A stretch of 64,000 nucleotides of DNA, taken from contig NZ_JACSPZ010000005.1 in NCBI RefSeq assembly GCF_014836905.1, positions 158,104 to 222,103 of the forward strand, in the 5' to 3' direction. Numbering within the stretch: position 1 is the first letter of the stretch; every line of letters begins with the position of its first letter. Under the pieces are notes generated by a model. The model was given only the letters and a program-made list of their open reading frames with translations. It was not told the DNA's origin and did not search any database. The stretch comes from Solibacillus faecavium (lineage in GTDB: Bacteria > Bacillota > Bacilli > Bacillales_A > Planococcaceae). A program made the position numbers and the translations under genes. Shown here piece after piece: positions 8,444 to 17,678 of this stretch.

Positions 8444-8919
8444 TAAAAAAGGCTTCCAAAATTTATTGGAAGCCTCAGATTGTCGACAAAAGGTCTCTCG
8501 AGACCTTTTGTCTTTTTATTATAAATTTTTATTCGATGCTTAACAGGAATAAGTTGTTTATGTTCATTGATTTGAATTGAATACTAGTCATCGTAGATAT
8601 CCTATCTCTCACTTTATTTAAAGCGATGAATAAGTTGATTGGAGTGGAGGGACCGTGACTCCACCGGGAACAGCGAAATTTATTTTGCGACGAGTAACCG
8701 CAGGAGCACGCGCGGAAGATCCACTAAATTGTGCCTGCCGTTGTAGGCACAATTTAGTTAGCTGGAGCCGTGCCCGGGGAAAGCATCGGTCCCGGAATGG
8801 AAATTAACGGTTTTCATTAGTTAACTTTATTTTAATAAAAAAAGACTGTAGGCAATCCCGAATTCCTTCAAGTTTGTCTACAGTCTGAGGCTTCCAATAT
8901 TTATTGGAAGCCTTTTTGC
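8444..8919. repeat. Composite intergenic element with inverted terminator-like ends
   Basis: This fills the 498-bp gap between the FtsA-like gene and ytxH. The outer 35-nt modules (8445-8479 and 8881-8915) match in inverted orientation at about 31 of 35 positions; each is itself a GGCTTCCAA/TTGGAAGCC hairpin with a T-run pointing outward. Just inside are two further hairpins: GACAAAAGGTCT/AGACCTTTTGTC (8485-8512) and AGACTGTAG/CTACAGTCT (8844-8887). The centre holds one copy of the dispersed structured repeat (8634-8808). No open reading frame or transposase is present. The outer hairpins can terminate the two converging genes. Confidence 0.65.
8634..8808 (-). repeat. Dispersed structured repeat, copy 1 (inverted, with inserted hairpin)
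   Basis: Core related to the copies at 43.2 and 54.0 kb but on the other strand: GATTGGAGTGGAGGG, CTCCACCGGGAACAGC and GCCGTGCCCGGGGAAAGC, then CCGGAATGGAAATTAA. Where the other copies have the short GCCTGAG/CTCAGGC stem, this copy carries extra sequence with a perfect 14-bp stem ACTAAATTGTGCCT/AGGCACAATTTAGT (8723-8758). Confidence 0.65.
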
Positions 8920-8924
8920 TTTTA

Positions 8925-9410
8925 TTACATATCAGTATGACGTGTAGAATTTGCAAGATCCGGATCTGTATTTAAAGTATCAGGATCTGCATTTTCAGCA
9001 GCTATTGCCTGAGATTTCGGATCATCTACTTTATCTACTTCGTCTAAAGGTAATGGTTCTTCCCCTTCTGAAGATGCTGTTCCATCATCAAATACTGGTG
9101 GTTGTTTTGTTGTTTTCCCTTTTACTTTTTCAACAATTGATGAAGATTGTTCTTTTAATTGAGTAGATAGTTGAGCAGTCTTTTCCTTTGCTGTTCCTGA
9201 AAGCTCGATACTTTTATCTTTCAAAGTTACAGCTTGTACAGCAACATCGTTACGCATTTCACTGCCTGTTTTTGGAGCTAATAATAACGCAGTAGCTACC
9301 CCTACTATTCCGCCAACTAATGCACCAATCACAAAATCTTTTACATGAATTTTTTCATCATCATAAATTGAATCATTAATCTGTTGATAGTTAACTCGTT
9401 TTTCTTCCAT
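8925..9410 (-). CDS. ytxH: YtxH-family membrane-anchored protein
   Basis: 161 residues from the ATG at 9410, which has RBS AAGGGGGAG 7 nt upstream; an in-frame start at 9431 precedes the RBS and is rejected. One transmembrane segment near residues 25-45 (IGALVGGIVGVATALLLAP) followed by a Lys/Ser/Glu-rich coiled-coil-like stretch and a long acidic, probably disordered tail (DPKSQAIAAENADPD). Function unknown; in B. subtilis ytxG-ytxH-ytxJ form a stress-responsive operon. ytxJ is absent here: its place is taken by the composite repeat. Confidence 0.8.
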   Translation of the reverse strand: MEEKRVNYQQINDSIYDDEKIHVKDFVIGALVGGIVGVATALLLAPKTGSEMRNDVAVQAVTLKDKSIELSGTAKEKTAQLSTQLKEQSSSIVEKVKGKTTKQPPVFDDGTASSEGEEPLPLDEVDKVDDPKSQAIAAENADPDTLNTDPDLANSTRHTDM

Positions 9411-9443
9411 CACAATACTCCCCCTTGACATTTTAAAATAATT

Positions 9444-9959
9444 TTACCCATTATTCTTCTTCAAAAACCCAAATTTTGATTTTGAACTCATATTTGGTGG
9501 TGTTTCATTTGTTTTAGTACTCGTATAAATTACATCTTCATCGTTAATTGGCTTGCGCTGACGCCATTGATCTGCGATACCCATTGCGACATTACTCCAC
9601 TGAACGACTTGTGCAATTTTATCTTCATTTTTATGAACTTCTGTGGAAATTGATGTAGTAATACGTTGTACTGAAGAATTTAAACTATTTACAGAATCGC
9701 CTACTCCTTTAACTGCATGAACTACAGAATTTAACTTCTCCGACTTCTCTGAAATATCATCAGCCAATGCATTTGTTTTTGTAAGTAAGCTCGTCGTCTC
9801 ACGGGTAATGCCTTCCATTTGCCCTTCAATTCCAGCAACTGTCCCGGCAATAGAATTCAATGTATTCTTTACAGAAAACAGTGTCATACCGATGCTTACA
9901 CATAATACTAAAAATCCGATTGCAGCTACTAATGCAGCAATATAAAGTAGTACTTCCAT
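9444..9959 (-). CDS. ytxG: YtxG, DUF948 membrane protein
   Basis: 171 residues. N-terminal transmembrane helix (about 5-28) followed by a long heptad-rich stretch with repeated small hydrophobic and Ser/Thr residues to about 120, typical of DUF948, then a polar tail ending in KSKFGFLKKNNG. Likely a membrane-tethered coiled coil facing the cytoplasm; no enzymatic motif. It begins the ytxGH pair (33-nt gap). RBS AGGAGGT directly upstream. In B. subtilis it belongs to the sigma-B/sigma-H general stress regulons; no clear sigma-B promoter was found here. Confidence 0.8.
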   Translation of the reverse strand: MEVLLYIAALVAAIGFLVLCVSIGMTLFSVKNTLNSIAGTVAGIEGQMEGITRETTSLLTKTNALADDISEKSEKLNSVVHAVKGVGDSVNSLNSSVQRITTSISTEVHKNEDKIAQVVQWSNVAMGIADQWRQRKPINDEDVIYTSTKTNETPPNMSSKSKFGFLKKNNG

Positions 9960-10147
9960 AATGTTACCTCCTATATCTAGTCCATTTAAACATTCGACAA
10001 AAAACCTGACAATCCTTTTCTTTGAAAAACATATTTCGCCAAAACTTCATTCAAAAATGAATGTGCCTTTTGTCCATATTGTCATATTTCCCAATCTATC
10101 AGTTAATAAAACCCTTTATAATTATTAGTTCTATCAATTATGTATGA

Positions 10148-10190
10148 AAAACAGCTTATCCTCTAATCCAGGTTAAGCTGCTTTTCTCTT
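10148..10190 (-). terminator. Terminator of murC
   Basis: On the minus strand AGCAGCTTAACCTGG ... AGGATAAGCTGTTTT forms an imperfect hairpin with a T-run directly after the murC stop. Confidence 0.65.
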
Positions 10191-10191
10191 T

Positions 10192-11490
10192 TTATTTCAA
10201 AATAGCTTCAAAAGCATCTTGATATTTATGAACATCTCCCGCTCCCATGAAAAGGAATACGGCATTTCCATGCTTTTTAAGATCGCTAATCTCATCAAGA
10301 GTCAATACAGTGCACCCTTCGATTAGACATGCTAAATCATCAATTGAAAGTTCGCCTTGTTTTTCGCGAGCAGAACCAAAGATATCACATAAGTATGTGT
10401 TATCTGCCCCACTTAAACTATCCGCAAAGTCTTGCAAAAAAGCTTTTGTTCGAGTAAATGTATGTGGTTGGAATATCGCAACAATTTTATGTTCCGGATA
10501 TTTTTGTCGTGCTGATTGCAAAGTAGCGGCAATTTCAGTAGGATGGTGTGCATAATCGTCCACTAAAACAACGTCGCCAATTTTTGTTTCTGTAAAGCGG
10601 CGTTTTACCCCACCATAAGTATTAAGTCGTTCCTGAATTAAATTTGCTGGGATACCCTCATAATGACAAAGCGAAATAACCGCTAATGAGTTTAAAATTG
10701 TATGATCCCCAAATAGTGGAATAAAGAACTTACTGTAAAATTCATTGCGAACATATACATCAAACTTAGTACCTTCTGTTGTTTTCTCAATATTACGAGC
10801 TGAAAAATCATTGGCAGAATCAAAACCATAATACACAACAGGTACATTTGCCTGAATTTTTTGAAGCTGTTCATCATCTCCGCATGCAATGATTGCTTTA
10901 TTTACTTGTAAAGCTAGTTGCTGAAATGCGTCATAAACATCATCTATACTCGTAAAATAGTCAGGGTGATCAAAATCAATATTTGTCATCACTGCATAAT
11001 CCGGATGATAGGCTAAAAAGTGTCGGCGGTATTCGCATGCTTCCATTACAAAGTACGATGCATCCTGTGCACCAGAACCCGTACCATCACCTATTAAATA
11101 AGAAGTTGGCATATAGCCACCTACAACATGACTCATTAATCCAGTTGTTGATGTTTTACCGTGCGCACCAGTAATAGCAATAGATGTATAGCGATTACTA
11201 TACTCTCCTAAAAACTTATGGTAACGGATTACCTCTAAACCTAATTCACGTGCACGTACTAATTCTGGGTGGTCATCATTAAATGCATTACCTGCAATTA
11301 TTGTTAAGCCTTCTTTAATATTATTTTCATCAAAAGTAAGAATTTCTATTCCTCGCTCACGTAAAGGTTGCTCTGTAAAATAATACGTATCAACATCAGA
11401 ACCCTGTACTTGCTCTCCAGCATCAAATAAAATTTGCGCAAGTGAACTCATTCCTGAACCTTTAATACCTGTAAAATGATAGCGTGTCAT
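10192..11490 (-). CDS. murC: MurC, UDP-N-acetylmuramate-L-alanine ligase
   Basis: 432 residues from ATG 11490 ([13 protein letters not shown]), the same length as B. subtilis MurC; in-frame starts further upstream to 11538 lie before the RBS (AGGAGGG, about 11 nt upstream). Adds L-Ala to UDP-MurNAc, the first step of stem-peptide assembly. Seen: Rossmann-like [13 protein letters not shown] loop GAHGKTSTT, the Mur central-domain motifs [12 protein letters not shown] and [10 protein letters not shown]. Placed between sftA and ytxG as in B. subtilis, 148 nt downstream of sftA. Confidence 0.96.
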   Translation of the reverse strand: MTRYHFTGIKGSGMSSLAQILFDAGEQVQGSDVDTYYFTEQPLRERGIEILTFDENNIKEGLTIIAGNAFNDDHPELVRARELGLEVIRYHKFLGEYSNRYTSIAITGAHGKTSTTGLMSHVVGGYMPTSYLIGDGTGSGAQDASYFVMEACEYRRHFLAYHPDYAVMTNIDFDHPDYFTSIDDVYDAFQQLALQVNKAIIACGDDEQLQKIQANVPVVYYGFDSANDFSARNIEKTTEGTKFDVYVRNEFYSKFFIPLFGDHTILNSLAVISLCHYEGIPANLIQERLNTYGGVKRRFTETKIGDVVLVDDYAHHPTEIAATLQSARQKYPEHKIVAIFQPHTFTRTKAFLQDFADSLSGADNTYLCDIFGSAREKQGELSIDDLACLIEGCTVLTLDEISDLKKHGNAVFLFMGAGDVHKYQDAFEAILK

Positions 11491-11637
11491 TATTGTTAAA
11501 ACCCTCCTAGGATACATTGATCCCATTGAAATTATCAATTTGTTGTTTCAAAGTTATGCATACATTATAGCACTAAATATACGTAACAATAATTGAACGA
11601 CAATTCAAAAATTATTGTCATTCAATTATCATGTACC

Positions 11638-14600
11638 TTAGCCGCCAAATTGCTCAACTATATCTTCCTCAGTTATAAATACATCTCTCGGCTTACTCCC
11701 TTTTGGTTCAGAAACAAAGCCCTGACGCTCTAACATGTCAATTAGTCTTGCCGCTCGATTGTAGCCTATATGATAACGACGTTGTAAAAGAGATGTCGAC
11801 GCTGAACCTTGTTCATATACAAATCGGCAAACTTCTTCAAACAATTCATCTTGGTCCTCTACTGTTTCAGAGCGTTTTAATAGTTCTTCTTGCTTAAATA
11901 TATATTGTGGCTCTCCCTGTTCACGTACATACTCAATAATTTCTTCTATTTCATCATCAGTAACAAATGTACCTTGAATACGGGTAGGAGCCGACATTCC
12001 ATTCCCTAAATATAACATATCTCCGCGTCCAAGCAAGCGTTCTGCGCCTTGTGTATCTAAAATTGTACGAGAGTCAATTTGAGATGATACTGAAAAGGCA
12101 ATACGTGTAGGGATATTGGATTTAATTAGCCCTGTAATGACATCCACAGAAGGTCGTTGTGTTGCGACAATTAAATGAATCCCTGCAGCACGAGCCTTTT
12201 GAGTAATCCGAACAATACTATCTTCTACATCTTGTGGAGACATCATCATTAAATCCGCCAACTCGTCTATTACAATCAACAAGTATGGAAGCTTCTGTGC
12301 ATACATTCCATTTGCGTCACACATTTTATTATATGCTTCTATTTTACGTGCACCGCTATGCATAAATAACTGATATCGTCTTTCCATTTCCTCAACTGCC
12401 CATTTAAGTGCGGCCGTAGCTGCCTTAACGTCCGTTATAACAGGACTTACTAAATGTGGAATATGATTAAATGGTGCCAATTCAACCATTTTAGGATCAA
12501 TTAACATTAGTTTTAATTCATTAGGGTTTGCTTTATACAGTAAACTAACTAAAATCGAGTTAATACATACTGACTTACCTGAGCCTGTTGCACCTGCAAT
12601 AAGACCATGAGGCATCTTTCGTAAATCAATTGTTACAGGTTTGCCTGTTAAATCCAAACCTAAAGCAGCCTCTAATGGTGAATCAGAATCTGTAAACGAT
12701 GCTGAATCCGTTACTTCAGATAATCGTACTGAACGGGAAATCCGGTTTGGAATTTCAATGCCAATCGAGCGCTTCCCTGGAATTGGTGCATCAATACGAA
12801 TATCTTTTGCAGCCAGCGCCAACTTTATATCATCTGTTAGATTTCGGACTTTACTTACTTTCGTTCCTTGCCCAACCGTAATTTCAAACTGTGTTACAGC
12901 AGGTCCCTGCACAATTGACTCAATATGCGCCTGAATTTGGAAGTGGGATAATGCTTCGACTAAATTCTCTCCCTGTTCGTCCATCCAATCACGGTCTTCA
13001 ACCATTTCCTCGGGCGGCACTAAATACTCAAGTGGTGGTTTTACATAAGGAATTCGTTTCGGTAATGGAGGAGTTTCTATAACTTCCTCGCTAGTATTTT
13101 CAATTGAAGGTAATTCCTGAATTTCTTCTGTAGTAGCCGCTACTTCAAGTATTTCCTCCATTGGTTGCTGCACATTTTCATCTCGTTCCAGTAATCCTAC
13201 GGAAGTCAAAGGCAGGTCATTTATTGGTTCTGTCTGTCCCCCACTGTCTTCAACTTTTTGTACCGGCTCATGTTGTAAGATAATCATTTCAGATTGTTCT
13301 TCTTGTTCCTGTCCTTCAGATAGTGTTAAGGGGTTTGTATCAATAATATTCTGCACATCATCCAATTGTTGAATGGTAGTGACTTCTTTGGTAAACGTAG
13401 TAGTCATAGTCATCTCAGAATCCATTAATTCATTTTGATCGTTAACCACTTCATTACCTTCATCTATTTCTTCCGACTCTATAACAATATGCTTCTGTTG
13501 ACTTAAATGCTGCTCAACAAATTTCTTTGTAAGCAACTTTTGTTTATCTGATTTTAACATCACAACATTGAATGGAAGACGACTTCCCGTACTTACAGGT
13601 TTTACTGTTTCTTCACTCTTCTGCTCGATTACAGTATTATCGTCTGTCGAAGGAACCTGCTCAACATTTAATTGACCTATATGAATTGTTGAGTTTTCAA
13701 TTGTTACATGTTTTACCTGCACATCATTCATAGTATCTGCAGCAGGTGTCTCTTCAATTGTTTTCTTTTCTTCAACTTCTTCCACCTCTATAACAGGAGG
13801 GGATAAATCTTTATTATCTGGTGCTTCCGTGAACTCTTGTGGTTCTAAAACATCTTCTTCTACTTCAAATAAAATAAGCTCTTTCTCACTACTATTTTCA
13901 TTTTCCACAACAACTTCACTTTGTCGTAATGGTTCTTCGCTTGTACTTTGTTCAACTAGTTCGTGTTGTTGCGATTCAAGGGGATTTTCAACAGCTGTCT
14001 CCGCCTCCGGGAATTGATTTAGCGCTTCACTATTTTCCGGTTCGACCTTTATTAATGAAGACGGTTCATCATTTTTGTGTTGCTCATCCGCATCTTGATG
14101 TTTTTCGATTAGCTTTTCAATGGGAGTTGGCTTTTTAAATCCATGTACAGGCGAAGGTACATCCGTAGGAATAAAGCGTTTTCTCAATTCGATTGGTTTC
14201 GTAGCTTGGTTGCTGACTTGTTTTTCTTCAAGCGACGGTTTTTTGCGTAAATTTTCCCGCTCTTCTTTTAAAATCGGCAATCGGCGTACTGGCTCATTCT
14301 TCTGTATGACATTTGAATGCCCTTTTCCTTTACGGCGTCGCTCCAGCAGCTCTCCAATGCCTGAGACTTCCACATCATAGATTTCACGACCCGCAGTAGA
14401 TTTTTGCAAGTAATTTGGCAATGAAAGCTTTTCATTATCTTCATCATAAAAGCTAGTCGTTTGGCGTTGTTGCTCTTCTTTTTGTGCAGCTTCTTTAAAT
14501 TCATCTTCTATTAAAGGGAATCGAAATGCATTTTTCGGTCGATCTGTCTGCTCATTGTAATTGGGTCGTACCTTATGTTGTTCATTTAAATCGGTGTTTG

Positions 14601-14679
14601 TATAGCCCTCATGTTCATCATATTCTTCATTTAAATCCATCTTAAAAAGTTTATTAAATTTATTTTTAATCCAACTCAT
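11638..14679 (-). CDS. sftA: SftA, soluble FtsK/SpoIIIE-family DNA translocase
   Basis: 1013 residues (B. subtilis SftA 952). A long, strongly acidic and probably disordered N-terminal half (about 1-560, rich in E, Q, V, T) has no transmembrane segments, which separates it from SpoIIIE/FtsK. The motor lies C-terminal: alpha/beta core with Walker A GATGSGKS (696-703) and Walker B VIDELADLM (D805, E806), followed by the gamma winged-helix domain (GYNRAARLIDMLERQGFV) that reads chromosome polarity sequences. Role: clears chromosomal DNA from the closing septum. Its position upstream of murC matches B. subtilis. Confidence 0.95.
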   Translation of the reverse strand: MSWIKNKFNKLFKMDLNEEYDEHEGYTNTDLNEQHKVRPNYNEQTDRPKNAFRFPLIEDEFKEAAQKEEQQRQTTSFYDEDNEKLSLPNYLQKSTAGREIYDVEVSGIGELLERRRKGKGHSNVIQKNEPVRRLPILKEERENLRKKPSLEEKQVSNQATKPIELRKRFIPTDVPSPVHGFKKPTPIEKLIEKHQDADEQHKNDEPSSLIKVEPENSEALNQFPEAETAVENPLESQQHELVEQSTSEEPLRQSEVVVENENSSEKELILFEVEEDVLEPQEFTEAPDNKDLSPPVIEVEEVEEKKTIEETPAADTMNDVQVKHVTIENSTIHIGQLNVEQVPSTDDNTVIEQKSEETVKPVSTGSRLPFNVVMLKSDKQKLLTKKFVEQHLSQQKHIVIESEEIDEGNEVVNDQNELMDSEMTMTTTFTKEVTTIQQLDDVQNIIDTNPLTLSEGQEQEEQSEMIILQHEPVQKVEDSGGQTEPINDLPLTSVGLLERDENVQQPMEEILEVAATTEEIQELPSIENTSEEVIETPPLPKRIPYVKPPLEYLVPPEEMVEDRDWMDEQGENLVEALSHFQIQAHIESIVQGPAVTQFEITVGQGTKVSKVRNLTDDIKLALAAKDIRIDAPIPGKRSIGIEIPNRISRSVRLSEVTDSASFTDSDSPLEAALGLDLTGKPVTIDLRKMPHGLIAGATGSGKSVCINSILVSLLYKANPNELKLMLIDPKMVELAPFNHIPHLVSPVITDVKAATAALKWAVEEMERRYQLFMHSGARKIEAYNKMCDANGMYAQKLPYLLIVIDELADLMMMSPQDVEDSIVRITQKARAAGIHLIVATQRPSVDVITGLIKSNIPTRIAFSVSSQIDSRTILDTQGAERLLGRGDMLYLGNGMSAPTRIQGTFVTDDEIEEIIEYVREQGEPQYIFKQEELLKRSETVEDQDELFEEVCRFVYEQGSASTSLLQRRYHIGYNRAARLIDMLERQGFVSEPKGSKPRDVFITEEDIVEQFGG

Positions 14680-14825
14680 AAAATACCACTACTTTCCTTA
14701 AAAACATTGCCATTCAAATTTCATTATTTAAACGGTCTTTATATGTATATAAGATTTACACACATCAAAAGCATATCATATTTGCTGTATAAATGCGCTT
14801 TGTCGCTAATAATTTTAAACATAAA

Positions 14826-14865
14826 AAAAGTTAGTATGCGAGACTAGGCTCAACATACTAACTTT
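14826..14865 (-). terminator. Terminator of the ytpQ-ytpR unit
   Basis: Perfect 12-bp AAAGTTAGTATG/CATACTAACTTT stem followed on the minus strand by TTTTTTT, 8 nt beyond the ytpR stop. Confidence 0.85.
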
Positions 14866-14873
14866 AGATTAAT

Positions 14874-15488
14874 TTAACGAGAAGGCATTTCGAACGGACT
14901 ACCTACTTCAGCAGAATCCTCTAATACTAAAATCCCTTTCACCTCTGGAGCACCTGGAATTGCTAGTTCCCGTGCAGAGCAAAGCATACCAAACGAATCT
15001 TCTCCACGTAAATTGCCCTCTTTAATTAATAATCCTGAAGGCATAACTGCACCAACTTTTGCTACTACTACTTTTTGGCCAGCTTCAACATTTGGTGCAC
15101 CACATACGATTTGTAATGTCTCGTCACCTACATTTACTTTACACACACTTAATTTATCAGCATTTGGGTGTTTTTCTTTCGCTTCTACATAACCTACAAC
15201 GAATTTAGGGGAGAAATCTACATCCAAAGAAATTTCTGCACCATTAGTCGTTAAGGCTGCCTCTATTTTTTGAACTAATTCAGGAGTAACTTCCACATTG
15301 CCTGCTACATCCAATTCTAAATATTTGCTAGCATTAAAAAGATTGAATGCTTTTATTTCTCCAGTTGATTCTTCTTTTAATATGGCTACGTCACCAGCAC
15401 GTTCAACCTCTGTTTTTACAATGGATTCTGTTGCTAACTGAACTAATAGGACATCTCCTACATGTGCTTTGTTGTATGCTACTTTCAT
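14874..15488 (-). CDS. ytpR: YtpR, tRNA-binding OB-fold protein
   Basis: 204 residues. N-terminal DUF4479-like part (about 1-90) and C-terminal EMAP/tRNA-binding OB fold like that of bacterial PheT, with HPNADKL (107-113), VCGAPNV (128-134) and GMLCSARELAI (167-177). Such stand-alone modules bind tRNA non-specifically or act as aminoacylation cofactors; the exact role of YtpR is unknown. It overlaps ytpQ by 4 nt, so the two are translationally coupled. Confidence 0.87.
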   Translation of the reverse strand: MKVAYNKAHVGDVLLVQLATESIVKTEVERAGDVAILKEESTGEIKAFNLFNASKYLELDVAGNVEVTPELVQKIEAALTTNGAEISLDVDFSPKFVVGYVEAKEKHPNADKLSVCKVNVGDETLQIVCGAPNVEAGQKVVVAKVGAVMPSGLLIKEGNLRGEDSFGMLCSARELAIPGAPEVKGILVLEDSAEVGSPFEMPSR

Positions 15489-16300
15489 TTTTCGTCTTGC
15501 TCCTTTTTCACTTTGTTTTTTGCTAAAATAAATATTGGTTCTAAATGACCGTTTTCATATACAAATGACAAGCTCGTAATCGGAACCGCGCCAACTGTAA
15601 AGAAATGCATTGTCATCTGCGCTAATACATCATACCCTACTTCATTTCGAATATCACCAATAATTAATACATCCTGGTGTGGTACAGATACTGTCATTTC
15701 TCCTTCAATTTGACTTTCCATTTCCTTTAAAAAGCTTTCGTTTAATATACGGCTCGCATCATACCCATCATTCTGATTTAAAAAATAATAGATATTGCCT
15801 GAAACTTCATCACGTTTAACAGAAGTCGGTAATTTTTTTACAGAAAAACGGGCAGCTTCGCGGATCTGCTCCTCTGTAACACTTAATTTTGGCAACATCG
15901 ATTCATCAATTAAACGATAAGTTGTCCCTAAATCAAGCGCATAATAAATACGAGTTTCTGCAGTGTGGCTCGTCATTACAAAGGCATGACCATCATTTGA
16001 TTTTTTTGGGAAGGATGTGGAACGAATTATTGGATATACAGAAGCCAATCCTCCAAATCCTTGTTCCTCTTCTCGTTCCATTGCTAAAAAAGTTTGTTCA
16101 ATTGTATAAACAACTTCCTCAATTGCCTGATGTTTCTTCGTTTTGTACTTCGTCACAATTTCTGGTAAAAAAATATCCATCCCTTTACCGATTTTTTTGT
16201 GATCCAGACGCAATTTATCATGCTTCTCATCGAATGTGAATGTAAAGTTAGCCTCACCCAATTTAGTTTTCAGTTCAGCCACTAATTGTTTCGAATCCAT
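15485..16300 (-). CDS. ytpQ: YtpQ, DUF1444 family protein
   Basis: 271 residues, cytoplasmic, no signal peptide. Matches the DUF1444 pattern seen in ytpQ: an N-terminal KKIGKGMDIFLPE block, a central YYALDLGTTYRLI and a late DVLIIGDIRNEVGYDVLAQMT (part). No catalytic motif is recognisable and its function is unknown. RBS AAAGGAGTGG. In B. subtilis the thioredoxin-like ytpP precedes ytpQ; here a lipoprotein gene does, with a terminator between. Confidence 0.82.
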   Translation of the reverse strand: MDSKQLVAELKTKLGEANFTFTFDEKHDKLRLDHKKIGKGMDIFLPEIVTKYKTKKHQAIEEVVYTIEQTFLAMEREEEQGFGGLASVYPIIRSTSFPKKSNDGHAFVMTSHTAETRIYYALDLGTTYRLIDESMLPKLSVTEEQIREAARFSVKKLPTSVKRDEVSGNIYYFLNQNDGYDASRILNESFLKEMESQIEGEMTVSVPHQDVLIIGDIRNEVGYDVLAQMTMHFFTVGAVPITSLSFVYENGHLEPIFILAKNKVKKEQDEK

Positions 16301-16322
16301 TCAACCACTCCTTTATCTAATC

Positions 16323-16350
16323 AAAAACGGCCCACAAATGTGAACCGTTT
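16323..16350 (-). terminator. Terminator of the 16.4-kb lipoprotein gene
   Basis: Minus strand AACGGTTCACA TTTG TGTGGGCCGTTTTT: short GC stem plus T-run between the lipoprotein gene and ytpQ. Confidence 0.6.
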
Positions 16351-16407
16351 CATCTACTTCACTATTGTAGCAAAAAAGCAATACGAATACTTTGCTCAAT
16401 GCTTCAG

Positions 16408-16926
16408 TTATTCAATAACGTTGACCGTCTTTACAATTTCCATCATTTCTTGAATTTTGATATCCAACTTTTTGTCTTCGGAAATCGTAGATAATTTAAC
16501 GCCGCCTAAATTTGCAATGAGTTCATATTTCTCTTCAGATTGCTCTACAACTCCCGCAAAGCCAAATAGACCCTCTGATTGAAATGTTTTTTCCTGTACA
16601 ATTTCACCTGTGCTCTCACTCTTGAAAATATCATAATGCAACTGACTATCACTTGTTTCATTTTCGTTTACAAATAAAATATAAGAATCTTTACCATTTA
16701 GAATTGTATAATTTAAATCATCAATTCCTTTTTCAATACTATATCCTGCCGGTAAGTACAGCTCTATATGTCCAATCGATTTATTCACTTCTTTTGGTTC
16801 ACTACCAAACACCGTTTCGGCATTCTCCATTCCAGCTAAAGCTTGTTCCTCAGCTGATTGTGAACACGCAGTTAATACAGCAACTATTGCGATAAGTATA
16901 GCTGCCTGTATCCATTTACGACTCAT
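16408..16926 (-). CDS. Predicted lipoprotein, function unknown
   Basis: 172 residues. Signal peptide with positive start (MSRKW), hydrophobic core AAILIAIVAVL and lipobox LTAC (Cys at 21), so exported and lipid-anchored. The mature part is acidic with beta-rich character (IELYLPAGYSIEKGI, YTILNGKDSYILFVNE); no family recognised. Its position upstream of ytpQR and downstream of the DUF84 gene is where ytpP would lie in B. subtilis. Confidence 0.75.
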   Translation of the reverse strand: MSRKWIQAAILIAIVAVLTACSQSAEEQALAGMENAETVFGSEPKEVNKSIGHIELYLPAGYSIEKGIDDLNYTILNGKDSYILFVNENETSDSQLHYDIFKSESTGEIVQEKTFQSEGLFGFAGVVEQSEEKYELIANLGGVKLSTISEDKKLDIKIQEMMEIVKTVNVIE

Positions 16927-16997
16927 AGTTTCCCCTCACTTTCATACTTTCTAACGTATCATAATAATTTTCCAACTTGCAAAGCAACGAAAATGAT

Positions 16998-17534
16998 TTA
17001 CATTTCTTCTTTCTGTTCTTTGCTCATTTTGAATAATACTTGTCCAACCAATAGCTTTACGATATGTTCAAACATTGCTTTACGATCGATTAAATTATGT
17101 GTAAAGATGCCTACTGCACCTTGATGTTGACGAATATTTTCGATATTAGTATAGACGTCCATGACAGGTCCAAGTTCCATCCCTACCCGAAGCTCCCGTG
17201 CGATTTCTTCAGGCAATGCAAATTGTGCACCAGAGCTGGCAATGACCGTTCCGTCCTTTAAATTTACAGCTCCCCAGTTACAGCAATACATTGTCCCTTC
17301 TATCTCATCAACCCCGCCTTCAAGACCAAATGTTATATCGGCATTTGTTTTCATCATTGCATTGCGTGCGCGATTAATGGCACCTTGCCTCGTTTCTTCG
17401 TTTGAAAAAGGTTGAACTGATACATCAGAAGGTACATCTATACTTTCCACTGTAGCTTCTGGGAAGAACTGTTTGACAATTGCTTCGACAGCGCCGACTT
17501 TCGCTTTATTTTTCGTTCCGACTGCTACTTTCAT
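16998..17534 (-). CDS. DUF84 / YjjX-like inosine/xanthosine triphosphatase
   Basis: 178 residues, close to E. coli YjjX. Family role: hydrolyses ITP/XTP or related non-canonical nucleotides. Motifs: VAVGTKNKAKVGAVE (3-17), SVQPFSNEETRQGAINRA and TFGLEGGVDE, the acidic cluster expected for metal binding. RBS GGAGA before the ATG. It lies 71 nt upstream of the lipoprotein gene on the same strand, so co-transcription is possible. Confidence 0.82.
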   Translation of the reverse strand: MKVAVGTKNKAKVGAVEAIVKQFFPEATVESIDVPSDVSVQPFSNEETRQGAINRARNAMMKTNADITFGLEGGVDEIEGTMYCCNWGAVNLKDGTVIASSGAQFALPEEIARELRVGMELGPVMDVYTNIENIRQHQGAVGIFTHNLIDRKAMFEHIVKLLVGQVLFKMSKEQKEEM

Positions 17535-17619
17535 CTTTTCATCTCCAAGTTGATCAATTTAGGAAAAAGTTCTTAAAACCCGTTTCCTTATGTAGATTGC
17601 CTATCCCGTTTATTTTCAC

Positions 17620-17654
17620 AAAAAAACAAGGATGCAATTATTTCACATCCTTGT
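17620..17654 (-). terminator. Terminator of ytoP
   Basis: ACAAGGATG/CATCCTTGT perfect arms followed by seven T on the minus strand, just past the ytoP stop. Confidence 0.85.
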
Positions 17655-17678
17655 ATTATAATATATTCTTCTATTTTT

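Noticed and set aside
8444..8919. Insertion sequence
   Set aside because: No transposase frame and too short for an autonomous element; described as a composite repeat instead.
12641..14380. Several antisense frames in sftA
   Set aside because: They follow the biased Glu/Gln-rich codons of the linker on the other strand; no RBS or family match.
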